Origin: G963667675 sp964291545
GTDB taxonomy: Bacteria; Chloroflexota; Dehalococcoidia; Lucifugimonadales; UBA3495
Direction: 5' to 3'
DNA length: 64,000 nt
Assembly (NCBI GenBank): GCA_964291545.2
Contig: OZ219860.1
Span: 1,069,448-1,133,447 of the forward strand
The notes beneath the pieces are model-generated. The model worked only from the letters and a program-made list of their open reading frames with translations, made no database searches and had not been told where the DNA came from. How positions within the stretch are numbered: position 1 is the first letter of the stretch; each line of letters opens with the position of its first letter. Positions 25,857-34,818 of the stretch are shown piece after piece. Both the position numbers and the translations under genes were made by a program.

Positions 25857-26885
25857 ATGACCGAACGCTTGGTGTCAGGGTTAGCCCAGGCGGAGGACTT
25901 GGACCAGTCGCTGCGCCCCAAGCGCATGAGCGACTTCGTGGGGCAAGGCCCAACCAAGGACAACCTGGGGATCGCCATAGAGGCGGCGAAGATCCGCGGC
26001 GAGCCCCTGGACCACGTGATAATCTACGGCCCCCCCGGCCTGGGCAAGACCACTTTGGCGCATATCATCGCCCAGGAAATGGGAGCGGGCATCAGGGTCA
26101 CCTCGGGGCCGGCGGTGGAGCGGGCCGGCGACATGGCGGCCATCCTCACCAGCCTGCAGCACAGCGACATCCTGTTCATCGACGAGGTGCACCGGCTGAA
26201 CCGGGTGGTGGAGGAAGTGCTGTACTCGGCGATGGAGGACTTTTTCCTGTCGTGGATGGTGGGTAAGGGACTGGCGGCCCGCAGCCTGAACCTGCGCATC
26301 AAGCCATTCACGCTGGTGGGGGCGACGACGCGGTATTCGATGATTTCCGCCCCGCTGCGGGACCGGTTCGGGTCGGTGTTCCGGCTGGAATACTACGGCG
26401 AAGAGGACATGAAGGTAATCGTCGAGCGGTCGGCGCGGATACTGGAGTCGGACGTGGACGCGGAAGGCGTGGAGGAGATAGCATCGCGGGCTCGGGGCAC
26501 GCCGCGCATCGCCAACCGGCTGCTGAAGCGCTCGCGGGACTACGCGTTGGTCAGGGCCGATAACCGGGTTACAGGCCCGGTGGCCAGGGAGGCGTTGGCC
26601 CAGTTGAACGTGGACGAGCAGGGGCTGGACCAGTCGGACCACAAGCTGTTGGAGAGCATTATCGACAAGTTCGACGGCGGGCCGGTGGGGCTGGACACCC
26701 TGGCAGCGTCGATCAACGAGGACGCCGACACGATAATGGACGTGTGGGAGCCCTACCTGCTGCAACTGGGGTTCCTGGAGCGCACTCCCCGGGGGCGGGT
26801 GGCGACTCGCCGGGCGCACGAGTACCTGGGCAAGCCTTACACCCGGGTGGAGGGTAAGGACCAGGGACGGCTGTCGGGGTTTTGA
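25857..26885 (+). CDS. ruvB: Holliday junction branch migration ATPase
   Basis: RuvB is the hexameric motor that drives branch migration with RuvA. From the ATG at 25857 it has 342 residues: Walker A GPPGLGKT at 58-65, Walker B with D109/E110 (LFIDEVHRL), sensor 1 GATTRYSMISAPLRDRF, the arginine-finger segment, and a C-terminal winged helix (LERTPRGRVATRRAHEYLG). A TTG five codons upstream is an alternative start. ruvA and ruvC are not in the window. A terminator candidate follows at 26955-26986. Confidence 0.96.
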   Translation: MTERLVSGLAQAEDLDQSLRPKRMSDFVGQGPTKDNLGIAIEAAKIRGEPLDHVIIYGPPGLGKTTLAHIIAQEMGAGIRVTSGPAVERAGDMAAILTSLQHSDILFIDEVHRLNRVVEEVLYSAMEDFFLSWMVGKGLAARSLNLRIKPFTLVGATTRYSMISAPLRDRFGSVFRLEYYGEEDMKVIVERSARILESDVDAEGVEEIASRARGTPRIANRLLKRSRDYALVRADNRVTGPVAREALAQLNVDEQGLDQSDHKLLESIIDKFDGGPVGLDTLAASINEDADTIMDVWEPYLLQLGFLERTPRGRVATRRAHEYLGKPYTRVEGKDQGRLSGF

Positions 26886-26954
26886 GGCGGCCTCTCTCCA
26901 TAAAATGTAGTCTATAGGGTTACGGGCGACGTTGTCTTAATGGCCCTCGGTTCG

Positions 26955-26986
26955 CAGTTGCCAGTCCTGAGTGACAACTGGTTTTT
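26955..26986 (+). terminator. Intrinsic terminator candidate after ruvB
   Basis: CAGTTG (26955-26960) pairs with CAACTG (26975-26980) and is followed by GTTTTT. The stem is short, so efficiency is uncertain. The surrounding gap 26886-27194 is clearly less GC-rich than the flanking chromosome and holds no other recognisable gene. Confidence 0.5.
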
Positions 26987-27121
26987 CTCCGTATTTTGAT
27001 ACCGCTGTTCCCCATCTCGAGACACACGGGTACTACAGCAGCCCCATTCTCCCATCGTGAGTCTTGTGGGCCACGAAGCTCTTAAATAGACTCATGAGAT
27101 TCGATGCGAGCGTGGTGTCGG

Positions 27122-27149
27122 TTGCACAGTGGTATGATTGGCGTAGAAT
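27122..27149 (+). promoter_or_regulatory. Promoter for the DUF262 gene
   Basis: TTGCAC (27122-27127) and TAGAAT (27144-27149) lie 16 bases apart, 45 bases before the ATG. A GGAG SD sequence follows at 27185-27188. Confidence 0.5.
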
Positions 27150-27194
27150 CAAAATCCTTGAGCCTAGCGCACTCGACGTGAGTCGGAGCTTGAG

Positions 27195-28934
27195 ATGACT
27201 CCTGAATTAGCAAAAAGGATCCAGCCTCTTATTGTGTCCATGGGGACTTTGCTACAAAGCAATCCATCAAGTCAGTACACGGTGCCGGACTTTCAGCGGC
27301 CTTATGCTTGGACTGACATCGAGGTACAAGCGCTACTAGACGATTTAGAGGACGCTATGGTCAGAGACGTCCCGTACTACTATCTCGGCTCAATGGTCTT
27401 AATTGAGGAACCAGACGATCGTCTCCGAGTCATAGATGGCCAACAACGTATGGCAACCATTCAAATTCTGATTTCTAGAATCATATCCTGGCTTTTGCCT
27501 ACTAACTCCAACGACATTAGCGTCATGAGATACGCTAATTATTTGCAACACGAAGACGCCACTGGTGGTAGTAGAGACACTTTGGTCCTCAGTGATACCG
27601 ATAAAGATTTTTTTAGCAAGCATGTGATTCAAAGAGAGCCGCTACCCCATAGAAGGTCGATCAGCGCGGTTTCCAACGCCGCCATCGCAGATGCTATCGA
27701 CACCATAGACGATTTTATTCTGCGGAAATCCCAATTGCTTGGGAGTCCAGAGGAATTAAAGAAGCATCTAGCAAAGACAGTTTTATTCATTAATCGCCGC
27801 TTAGCGGTACTCAGAGTCCTCTGCGCGGATTTGAATCTCGGCTATACGTTGTTTCGCTCCCTTAATGCTCGTGGGAAAGACCTAAGCCCAGTAGACCTTA
27901 TCAGGAATCATATATTGGAAAGAACTGCGTCTGACTCGAGCACAATCGACATGTGGCAATCTGCGATTGACGCGTTCGAGGATGCAGATAGCGCTGATGT
28001 CACGGACTTTCTACGCCACCAATGGATTGCCAGAAAAGGATCTGTTCGAGTACAACATCTAAATCGAGAAGTGGAACTCCAAATTCGTAATGAAGACCAT
28101 GCAACAGAATATTTGATTAGGTTACTTGACGATTCGGCTTTATACAGTGCCCTGACCAAATCAAACCACCATTTCTGGGAAAAAGTGAAAGGCGATAGAG
28201 CACGGTGGTCTGTAGAAGGGATTGTCGATCAAGTAGGCCTGAAGCAAATACGCCCACTGCTCATAGTCTGTTGTGAAAAGCTCCAAAACGATCCGGAAGA
28301 ACTTGCTAAATTGATGACAATGATGTGTGGTTGGGCAGTACGTGGACTTGCGTTGAGAACGTGGAGCAAGGGTGCTATGGAGCAAACCGTAGCAGAGGCC
28401 TGCGAACTCTTAAGGGGTATCACGCGCATCTCCACGGAACAGGTCTTCCAATCGATTGCCAATATGATCCCGGACGATACCCAATTCACGAGGGCCCTAG
28501 GTAGCAGACTCTTCACCAACAAGATGGCCAAATTCATCTTAGGAGCCGTTGAAAACTACCGGCGAATGAATGAATTATTAGACAGAGATGTATCTAATTG
28601 GGTCAACGTGGGCGAACTTTGGGTAGAACATGTGTTACCACGGTCGCCTGATAAAAAATGGTGGCCTCAGTTCTACGACGACTCAGGCAACATCACGGAC
28701 GAGACTAAGTTTCGAAAGGAATCCCTCGGAAATCTGACCTTGCTATCCGGTTCAAGGAACAGAAGTCTGGGCAATGCCTCTTTCTCAATAAAAAAGTCGA
28801 AATACCAGGAATCAGCACTATTAATCACCAGCGACTTGGCCGAACTCAGTGACTGGACTCCAGATGCCATAGACCAAAGGCAAAAAGAAATTGGTGAGTT
28901 AGCCTGTAAGGCCTGGCCAGTATGGGTCGATTAG
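27195..28934 (+). CDS. DUF262/DUF1524 (GmrSD-type) protein, probable modification-dependent restriction factor
   Basis: The family joins a ParB/Srx-like NTPase or nicking domain (DUF262) to an HNH nuclease (DUF1524). GmrSD, a known member, restricts phage with modified DNA. Seen in 579 residues: YTVPDFQRPYAWTDIEVQAL near 28-47, RLRVIDGQQRMATIQIL near 76-92 (the DGQQR motif), and the HNH block WVEHVLPRS, then LGNLTLLSGSRNRSLGN, near 475-520. It is a single gene with its own promoter. Codon use is AT-richer than its neighbours, suggesting transfer. Other family members have unknown roles, so the defence function is inferred. Confidence 0.82.
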   Translation: MTPELAKRIQPLIVSMGTLLQSNPSSQYTVPDFQRPYAWTDIEVQALLDDLEDAMVRDVPYYYLGSMVLIEEPDDRLRVIDGQQRMATIQILISRIISWLLPTNSNDISVMRYANYLQHEDATGGSRDTLVLSDTDKDFFSKHVIQREPLPHRRSISAVSNAAIADAIDTIDDFILRKSQLLGSPEELKKHLAKTVLFINRRLAVLRVLCADLNLGYTLFRSLNARGKDLSPVDLIRNHILERTASDSSTIDMWQSAIDAFEDADSADVTDFLRHQWIARKGSVRVQHLNREVELQIRNEDHATEYLIRLLDDSALYSALTKSNHHFWEKVKGDRARWSVEGIVDQVGLKQIRPLLIVCCEKLQNDPEELAKLMTMMCGWAVRGLALRTWSKGAMEQTVAEACELLRGITRISTEQVFQSIANMIPDDTQFTRALGSRLFTNKMAKFILGAVENYRRMNELLDRDVSNWVNVGELWVEHVLPRSPDKKWWPQFYDDSGNITDETKFRKESLGNLTLLSGSRNRSLGNASFSIKKSKYQESALLITSDLAELSDWTPDAIDQRQKEIGELACKAWPVWVD

Positions 28935-29258
28935 CCAAGCGATTAGTCCGGTACCACTATTGAGAGACCGGTGCCTATTGGCAGACACGGTTTGATTCTC
29001 GGCTGAAAAGCGAACTCAAATGACGTGCCATCGGTTGCTTGCCACTAGGCGAGCGGCTACAATAGCTACGTCCGGCAGGCGACGTTCGGGCAAAGACCCC
29101 TGACAAGCCCCCATCACTTCCGTTTCTAGAATTGCAGGGATCAGGCATAAGTAAGAAAATGGACATCGCCGCTCATATCCACTCCCTTGAAAACAAGACT
29201 CCAGGGACTTTTGTGCCCCAGATACCCGCCTTCGCGGGTATGACGGGGTGGGTGGTTA
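28935..29258. other. Intergenic gap after the DUF262 gene
   Basis: No gene is supported. The first 280 bases share the lower GC of the DUF262 gene. Near the end, ATACCCGC-cttc-GCGGGTAT (29222-29241) is a variant family A hairpin followed by gacgggg. Confidence 0.7.
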
Positions 29259-30509
29259 TTGAAAGAGACGCGTAGTTTGACCGTCCAGGTTTCAGAGCCA
29301 GTCACCACGATTAGAGAGGGCAGCGTTTCCTCTTTGGAACTGCTGCTGGATGCGGCGGTCCGGGGTCAACCCATAGAGGACGACCAGGCCGTTGTTTTGG
29401 CATCGGCGGTCAACGGTCGGTTGGCAGAGCTTTGCGCCGCTGCCGCGGCCATGCGCGATAAAGGGAAGGGGCGGACGGTGACGTTTTCGCCCAAGGTGTT
29501 TGTGCCGTTGACGCGGCTGTGCCGGGACTTCTGCGGGTATTGCACCTTCAGGCAAGACCCGGCGGCGGCGGGGGACAAGCTGTTCATGACCCCGGAGGAC
29601 GTGCTGGAGGTGGTTAGGGCCGGGCAGCGGCTGGGCTGCACGGAGGTGTTGTTTACGCTGGGGGAGCGTCCGGAGCAGAGGTACGGCGAGGCCAAGGAGT
29701 GGCTGAAGCAAAGGGGTTACGCCACGACGCTGCAGTACCTGGCGGATATGTGCAAGCTGGTGACCGAGGAGACATCGGCGCTGCCCCACGCCAATCCGGG
29801 TACCCTGAGCCGGCGGGAGCTGGCGGCGCTGCAGCCGTACAACCCGTCGATGGGGCTGATGCTGGAGAGCGCCAGCGAGAGGCTACACGGCGAGGGCGGG
29901 CCCCACGAGTTCGCTCCCAGCAAGCGGCCGCGGGTGAGGCTGCGGACGATAGAGCTGGCAGGGGAGTTGGGGATTCCGTTCACCACCGGCATTCTGATTG
30001 GGATTGGAGAGACACGGCGGGAACGGATAGAGTCTATCCTGGCCATCAGGCGGCTGCACCGGGCACATGGCCATATCCAGGAAGTGATCATCCAGAACTT
30101 CAGGGCCAAGCCGGACACGCCCATGAGGGGGGTTGCAGACCCGGACTCGGAGGAGTTGCTGTGGACGGTGGCGGCAGCCCGGCTGCTGCTGGGGCCGGAG
30201 ATGAACGTGCAGGTGCCGCCCAATCTGAGCGCGGACGACTATGAGATTTATTTGGAGGCCGGGATAAACGACTGGGGCGGGGTTTCGCCGTTGACGATAG
30301 ATTATGTAAACCCGGAGGCACCCTGGCCGGCCCTGGCGGAGTTGCGGCGGAGGACGGAGGAGCGAGGGTTCGAGTTGCGGCCCAGGCTGCCGGTCTACCC
30401 GGAGTTTATCGACTGTTTGGCGCCGGAGTTGAAGGCGAATGTGAACGCCGCGGCTGACGGCGAGGGCTATGTTCAGGGAGGAATGAAGAGATATGCCGGC
30501 AAGCGCTGA
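29259..30509 (+). CDS. cofG: FO synthase subunit CofG (radical SAM)
   Basis: CofG is a radical-SAM enzyme which, with the CofH product, forms the deazaflavin FO, the chromophore of F420. In 416 residues the 4Fe-4S/SAM motif CRDFCGYC lies at about 91-98. The MoaA/NifB-type barrel follows with VLFTLGERPE, TTGILIGIGETR near 247, and VQVPPNLS near 318. The start is a TTG at 29259. A second TTG at 29277 is possible. It heads a tight cluster of five genes (cofG-cofH-cofD-cofC-LLM). CofG and CofH are separate, unlike fused actinobacterial FbiC. Confidence 0.93.
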   Translation: MKETRSLTVQVSEPVTTIREGSVSSLELLLDAAVRGQPIEDDQAVVLASAVNGRLAELCAAAAAMRDKGKGRTVTFSPKVFVPLTRLCRDFCGYCTFRQDPAAAGDKLFMTPEDVLEVVRAGQRLGCTEVLFTLGERPEQRYGEAKEWLKQRGYATTLQYLADMCKLVTEETSALPHANPGTLSRRELAALQPYNPSMGLMLESASERLHGEGGPHEFAPSKRPRVRLRTIELAGELGIPFTTGILIGIGETRRERIESILAIRRLHRAHGHIQEVIIQNFRAKPDTPMRGVADPDSEELLWTVAAARLLLGPEMNVQVPPNLSADDYEIYLEAGINDWGGVSPLTIDYVNPEAPWPALAELRRRTEERGFELRPRLPVYPEFIDCLAPELKANVNAAADGEGYVQGGMKRYAGKR

Positions 30510-31827
30510 CCAGCGTCAAGACGCTGTCGACATAGCGGCCCTGGTATCGTCGGTGGAACCGCAGGTCGCCGGGATTCTGGGCGCGGCGTTGGACGGGCAG
30601 GACATTTCCGCCGAGGACGCCGTTGTCTTGTTCGAAACGTCGGGGCTGGAATACCAGGCGGTGGTCCTGGCGGCGGACGAACTGCGCCGCCGGTCGGCGG
30701 GCGACGTGGTGACCTACGTGGTGAACCGCAACATCAACTTCACCAACGTGTGCATCAAGCGCTGCGGCTTTTGCGCCTTCAGCCGGGACTTCCGCGAGGA
30801 GCAGGGGTACTTCCTGCCGGAGGAGGAGATAGTACGGCGGGCCAAGGAGGCGTGGGACTACGGCGCGACTGAAGTGTGCATCCAGGCCGGGCTGCCTCCC
30901 CAGATGGAGGGCGACCTGTACATACGGCTGTGCGCGGCGATCAAGAACGAGTTGCCGGACATGCACATCCACGGCTTCTCGCCGGAGGAGGTGCTGTACG
31001 GGTCGGTGCGTTCCAAGTGCAGCATCAGGGAGTATTTGGAAGCGCTGAAGTCGGCGGGCGTGGGCAGTCTGCCGGGGACGTCGGCGGAGATACTGGACCA
31101 GGAGATGCGGGACCGGATATCGCCGGGGCGGATACGGGTGGACCAGTGGACGGAGGTAATCACCACGGCCCACGAACTGGGGATTCCCACCACGTCCACG
31201 GTGATGTTCGGGCACCTGGAGACCAACGAACAGATTGCCCGGCACATTGCGTTGATACGGGACATACAGCAGCAGACCGGGGGGATCACCGAGTTCGTTC
31301 CGCTGTCGTTCGTGAGCTCGGAAGCTCCGATGTTCCTGAAGGGCCTGGTGGAAGGGGTACGGTCCGGGCCTTCGGGGATGGACGTGATGAAGGTACACGC
31401 CATCGCCAGGATTATGCTGAACAACTGGATCCCTAACATCCAGGCGTCGTGGGTCAAGGAAGGTTCCCGGATGTCGCAACTGCTGCTGACGGCGGGGGTG
31501 AACGACCTTGGCGGCACGCTAATCAACGAGTCCATATCGACGTCGGCGGGGGCGCAGCACGGGCAACTGATGCGGCCTGGGGAGTTCCGGCAGATGATCC
31601 GGCAGGCAGGGCGGATACCAGCGGAGCGTTACACCACCTACGCGACCCGGCGGCTGTTCAGCGACGCCGACGAGGAGCTTGAACCGCTGGACCTGGTGGG
31701 CGAGAACGTGGAGGAGTTGTTCGGCTCGTATGACCGGCTGGTCAAGCTGGACACGTTCCGTTTCCGGCACCCGAAGCATTCACGGGACGAGGACCGGAAG
31801 GCCGCCGCTTCAACGGGCGGCGACTAG
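30493..31827 (+). CDS. cofH: FO synthase subunit CofH (radical SAM)
   Basis: CofH joins tyrosine-derived 4-hydroxybenzyl to the ribityl-aminouracil, giving the CofG substrate. The 444 residues contain CIKRCGFC at about 88-95 for the 4Fe-4S cluster, the preceding VTYVVNRNINFTNVC, CIQAGLPPQMEGDLY, and HIHGFSPEEV, which is diagnostic of the CofH/MqnE/MqnC branch. NDLGGTLINESIS near 340 fits CofH over the menaquinone paralogues. The ATG lies 17 bases inside cofG behind an AGGA SD sequence. Confidence 0.94.
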   Translation: MPASADQRQDAVDIAALVSSVEPQVAGILGAALDGQDISAEDAVVLFETSGLEYQAVVLAADELRRRSAGDVVTYVVNRNINFTNVCIKRCGFCAFSRDFREEQGYFLPEEEIVRRAKEAWDYGATEVCIQAGLPPQMEGDLYIRLCAAIKNELPDMHIHGFSPEEVLYGSVRSKCSIREYLEALKSAGVGSLPGTSAEILDQEMRDRISPGRIRVDQWTEVITTAHELGIPTTSTVMFGHLETNEQIARHIALIRDIQQQTGGITEFVPLSFVSSEAPMFLKGLVEGVRSGPSGMDVMKVHAIARIMLNNWIPNIQASWVKEGSRMSQLLLTAGVNDLGGTLINESISTSAGAQHGQLMRPGEFRQMIRQAGRIPAERYTTYATRRLFSDADEELEPLDLVGENVEELFGSYDRLVKLDTFRFRHPKHSRDEDRKAAASTGGD

Positions 31828-31852
31828 GCCTCAGGCAAGGGCGTCGATTTTT

Positions 31853-32794
31853 TTGAAGCCCGGCGGTAAAGTCCTGGCCCTGGCCGGGGGCGTGGGCGGG
31901 GCCAAGCTGGCCCTGGGGCTGTCCCGTGTCCTTTCCCCAGAACAACTGGTGATCTGCGTCAACACCGGCGACGACGATTGCTTCCACGGGCTGCACGTTT
32001 CCCCGGACCTGGACACGGTGATGTACACCCTGGCGGGCCTGTCAGACCCGGACAGCGGATGGGGGCTGGCCGGCGATACGTTCGGCGGGCTGGAGATGCT
32101 GGGCCGCTACGGGGCGGAGACCTGGTTCAACCTGGGGGATCGGGACCTGGCAACGCACATCAGGCGCACGCAGTTGCTGCAGCAGGGAGCGACACTGTCG
32201 GAAGTCACCGATCATCTGGCCCGCCGCCTGGGCGCGGCCCATCGCATTGTCCCCATGAGCGACGATCCGGTGCGCACGGTACTGGACACGGACCAGGGGA
32301 AGCAGTCCATGCAGGAGTACTTCGTGCAGCGACGGGCGGAACCTGCGGTGGTAAGGATCGGGTACGAGGGAGCGCAGGAGGCGAGAGTTTCTCCCGGAGT
32401 GGCGGAGGCATTGGACGACGCTTCGCTTATTGTGCTTTGCCCGTCCAATCCATATCTCAGCATCGGGCCGATACTGGCGGTTTCGGGGATGCGGGAGCGG
32501 CTGGAGGGCGCCTCGGCCCGCCGGGTGGCGGTGAGCCCGATTGTAGGCGGGGAGGCGGTGAAGGGGCCTACGGCCAAGATTATGGCGGAGTTGGGCAGCG
32601 AGGTGTCCTGCGTCGGGGCGGCAAGACAGTACCGGGGCATATGCGACACTTTCGTAATCGACAAGGTCGACGCCCACCTGGGGCCGGCGATTGAGAGGCT
32701 GGGTATGAAACCGGCGGCAACATCGATTATTATGAACACCGACGAAGACAAGGCGGCATTGGCCAGGGTGATCTTGGAAATGGGGGAAGGTTAG
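31853..32794 (+). CDS. cofD: LPPG:FO 2-phospho-L-lactate transferase
   Basis: CofD transfers the phospholactyl (or phosphoenolpyruvyl) group from its guanylyl-activated form to FO, giving F420-0 or dehydro-F420-0. The N-terminus has KVLALAGGVGGAKLALGL, the family nucleotide-binding start. Next come VNTGDDDCFHGLHVSPDLDTVMYTL and FNLGDRDLATHIRR, and IVLCPSNPYLSIGPILAV near 200. The start is a TTG at 31853, the only good start before the conserved region. About 313 residues result. It lies 25 bases after cofH and 4 bases before cofC. Confidence 0.93.
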   Translation: MKPGGKVLALAGGVGGAKLALGLSRVLSPEQLVICVNTGDDDCFHGLHVSPDLDTVMYTLAGLSDPDSGWGLAGDTFGGLEMLGRYGAETWFNLGDRDLATHIRRTQLLQQGATLSEVTDHLARRLGAAHRIVPMSDDPVRTVLDTDQGKQSMQEYFVQRRAEPAVVRIGYEGAQEARVSPGVAEALDDASLIVLCPSNPYLSIGPILAVSGMRERLEGASARRVAVSPIVGGEAVKGPTAKIMAELGSEVSCVGAARQYRGICDTFVIDKVDAHLGPAIERLGMKPAATSIIMNTDEDKAALARVILEMGEG

Positions 32795-32798
32795 CCAG

Positions 32799-33455
32799 AT
32801 GGAGGAGCACGTTCCGGGCGTCGTTGCAGTGATCCCGATGAAGCCGCTGACGGACAGCAAGAGCCGGTTGGCCACCAGCCTTACGCCGGAACAACGGGGG
32901 GACCTGGCCATCGGAATGCTGCGGCGGGTATTCCTGGCGCTGCAGTCGGCCTCGGTGGAGGGGCTCTGGGTGGTGGGGGGCGACCAGCGGGTGGAGAACA
33001 TGACCAAGAACGCGGGGGGCATCTGGTTGGAGGAACTGGGCCGGGACCTGAACGACACCGTGACCAAGGCCTTCGAGCGGGTGTTCAAGGAGGGGAACTC
33101 GGCCCTGTACCTGGCGGGGGACTTGCCCTTCCTGAAGGCCGCGGACGTGCACAGCCTGCTGCAAGCATCCAGGAGGCACAACCACATCAGCCTGGCCCCG
33201 GCTCGGCAGAACGGGGGAACCAACGCCATCTTCGTGCCCGCGGGAGTGCCGTTCACGCCGGAACTGGGAACCAACAGCTTCATAAAGCACCTAGCGCAGG
33301 CGGCACAACTGGGGGTGTCGGTGGCAATGTGCTACAGTCCGGGGACGGGGTTCGACCTGGACACCGCGGCGGACCTGGAGACGTACGAGAGGATGGAACC
33401 GGGCTTCTTGGACCGGCTTACGCTGGGAGTGTCAGCCCGACCGTCCAAAGACTAG
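32799..33455 (+). CDS. cofC: Phospholactate/phosphoenolpyruvate guanylyltransferase
   Basis: CofC activates 2-phospholactate or PEP with GTP to make the CofD substrate. In 218 residues the nucleotidyltransferase start VVAVIPMKPLTDSKSRLA (about 8-25) is followed by LYLAGDLPFL with the metal-binding Asp near 108, and the conserved NGGTNAIFVP near 137. The end holds the GFDLDTAADL segment. It starts 4 bases after the cofD stop. Which acceptor it uses cannot be read from sequence alone. Confidence 0.92.
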   Translation: MEEHVPGVVAVIPMKPLTDSKSRLATSLTPEQRGDLAIGMLRRVFLALQSASVEGLWVVGGDQRVENMTKNAGGIWLEELGRDLNDTVTKAFERVFKEGNSALYLAGDLPFLKAADVHSLLQASRRHNHISLAPARQNGGTNAIFVPAGVPFTPELGTNSFIKHLAQAAQLGVSVAMCYSPGTGFDLDTAADLETYERMEPGFLDRLTLGVSARPSKD

Positions 33456-33496
33456 CTGCGGAGCCGGAGCTTGCGCCGGTAAGAAATACGGTAAGT

Positions 33497-34459
33497 GTGG
33501 CCCGAGAAAAGGTAAAACTGGGTATCCTGCTGCCCACCCGGGGCATCCTGCTGAAGCCTCGTCCAGTCCTGGACGCCAAGCTGCTGATGCGGCTGGCGCG
33601 GCAGGTGGAGGCGGCAGGACTGGACTCGGTGTGGGTGGGGGACAGCCTGACGGCCAAGCCAAGGCTGGAAGCGATGGCTATCTTGGCGGCGTTGGCCGCG
33701 TGCACCGAGAGGGTGCGGCTGGGCACCGCCGTGCTGTTGGCCGGCTTGCGGCATCCGGTGCTGCTGGCGCAGGCCATGGCCACGGTGGACATGATTTCAG
33801 ACGGCCGGCTGGTGGTGGGAGCGGGGGTAGGCGGAGCGTTCAACGACGAGCAGTTGCAGGAGTGGTATGCAGCGGGCGTCGACCCCAAGCGCCGGGCCGG
33901 ACGTTTCGAGGAAGTGCTGGAAATAGTGCAGCAGTTGGGACAGGGCGAGCCGGTGAGCTTTGCTGGGAAGCACTTTGCGCTGGACCAAGTGCGGATGCAG
34001 CCGAGGACGGTGCAGCCGGATGGGGTGCCGGTCCTGCTGGCGACCCACTGGCGGGCCCGGAAGAAGCAGCAACTGCGCCGGGCGGCGCGACTGGGCAGCG
34101 GACTGATGTCGATTACGGACTCCCCGGAGGAGTTCCGGGAGCTGGTGCAACGGACGGGAGAGATGGTGTCCGGCCTGGGGCGGGACGCAAGCCGGTTCGA
34201 AAACGCCTATTACATGACGGTGAACGTCAACCGGGACGTTGGCAAGGCCGAGGCGGAGGCCGACGAATTCCTGACCGGGTATTACGGGGTCAACCATTGG
34301 GGAGACCGGTGGGGTCCCTTTGGAGAAGCGGAGAGGATTAGGGACAGGATGGTCGAGTACGCGGAGGCGGGGGCGGATACGCTGGTTGTGAGGTTTGCGT
34401 CATTTGAGCCGGAGGCGCAGTTGGAGGCTTTCTTGGAGCAGGTGGCCCCGGGGTTTTAG
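33497..34459 (+). CDS. LLM-class F420/FMN-dependent oxidoreductase
   Basis: This is a luciferase-like TIM-barrel oxidoreductase. Many members use F420. Seen in 320 residues: KVKLGILLPTRG at the start, GLDSVWVGDSL near 43, TERVRLGTAVL near 73, AQAMATVDMISDGRLVVGAGVG near 93, and a C-terminal DTLVVRFASFEPE. It is the last gene of the F420 cluster, 41 bases after cofC, so F420 dependence is a strong inference. SAR202-type genomes carry many such paralogues. The GTG at 33497 is the first usable start. The substrate is unknown. Confidence 0.88.
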   Translation: MAREKVKLGILLPTRGILLKPRPVLDAKLLMRLARQVEAAGLDSVWVGDSLTAKPRLEAMAILAALAACTERVRLGTAVLLAGLRHPVLLAQAMATVDMISDGRLVVGAGVGGAFNDEQLQEWYAAGVDPKRRAGRFEEVLEIVQQLGQGEPVSFAGKHFALDQVRMQPRTVQPDGVPVLLATHWRARKKQQLRRAARLGSGLMSITDSPEEFRELVQRTGEMVSGLGRDASRFENAYYMTVNVNRDVGKAEAEADEFLTGYYGVNHWGDRWGPFGEAERIRDRMVEYAEAGADTLVVRFASFEPEAQLEAFLEQVAPGF

Positions 34460-34469
34460 GATCCGGGGG

Positions 34470-34780
34470 TTGGTTGGGCGGGAGCGGAACGGCGGTTGGG
34501 GCGAGGTTTTCCGGATTCCGGCTCGGGGGCCGGAATGACGGGTTGGGGGCATGGAGATGGCAGGCGAGTCGGCCGCATGATGGAGGGAGGCGGCAAGCGG
34601 CGATGGAGCTTGGTTGCGGCTGTTCGCCCTTCGATTTCCCTCAGGACGAACGGGGGGCTTCGGAAGGCTCAGGGTAGGCCCCTCAGGACGAGCGGGGGAT
34701 GGAGCGAGTTGGGGGGAGTTGGATGGCAGGGATTTTAGATTCCCGCCTTCGCGGGAATAACGGAGTGGGCGGCCGGGATG
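34470..34780. repeat. Repeat block before fabI
   Basis: Contains a family A hairpin (near 34514-34540), partial family B copies (34629-34690) and an A-type variant ATTCCCGC-cttc-GCGGGAAT near 34738. No gene is supported here. Confidence 0.85.
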
Positions 34781-34818
34781 GCGGTTAGATAAGGGTTTTG
34801 AACCTGGGAGGCTAGAGA

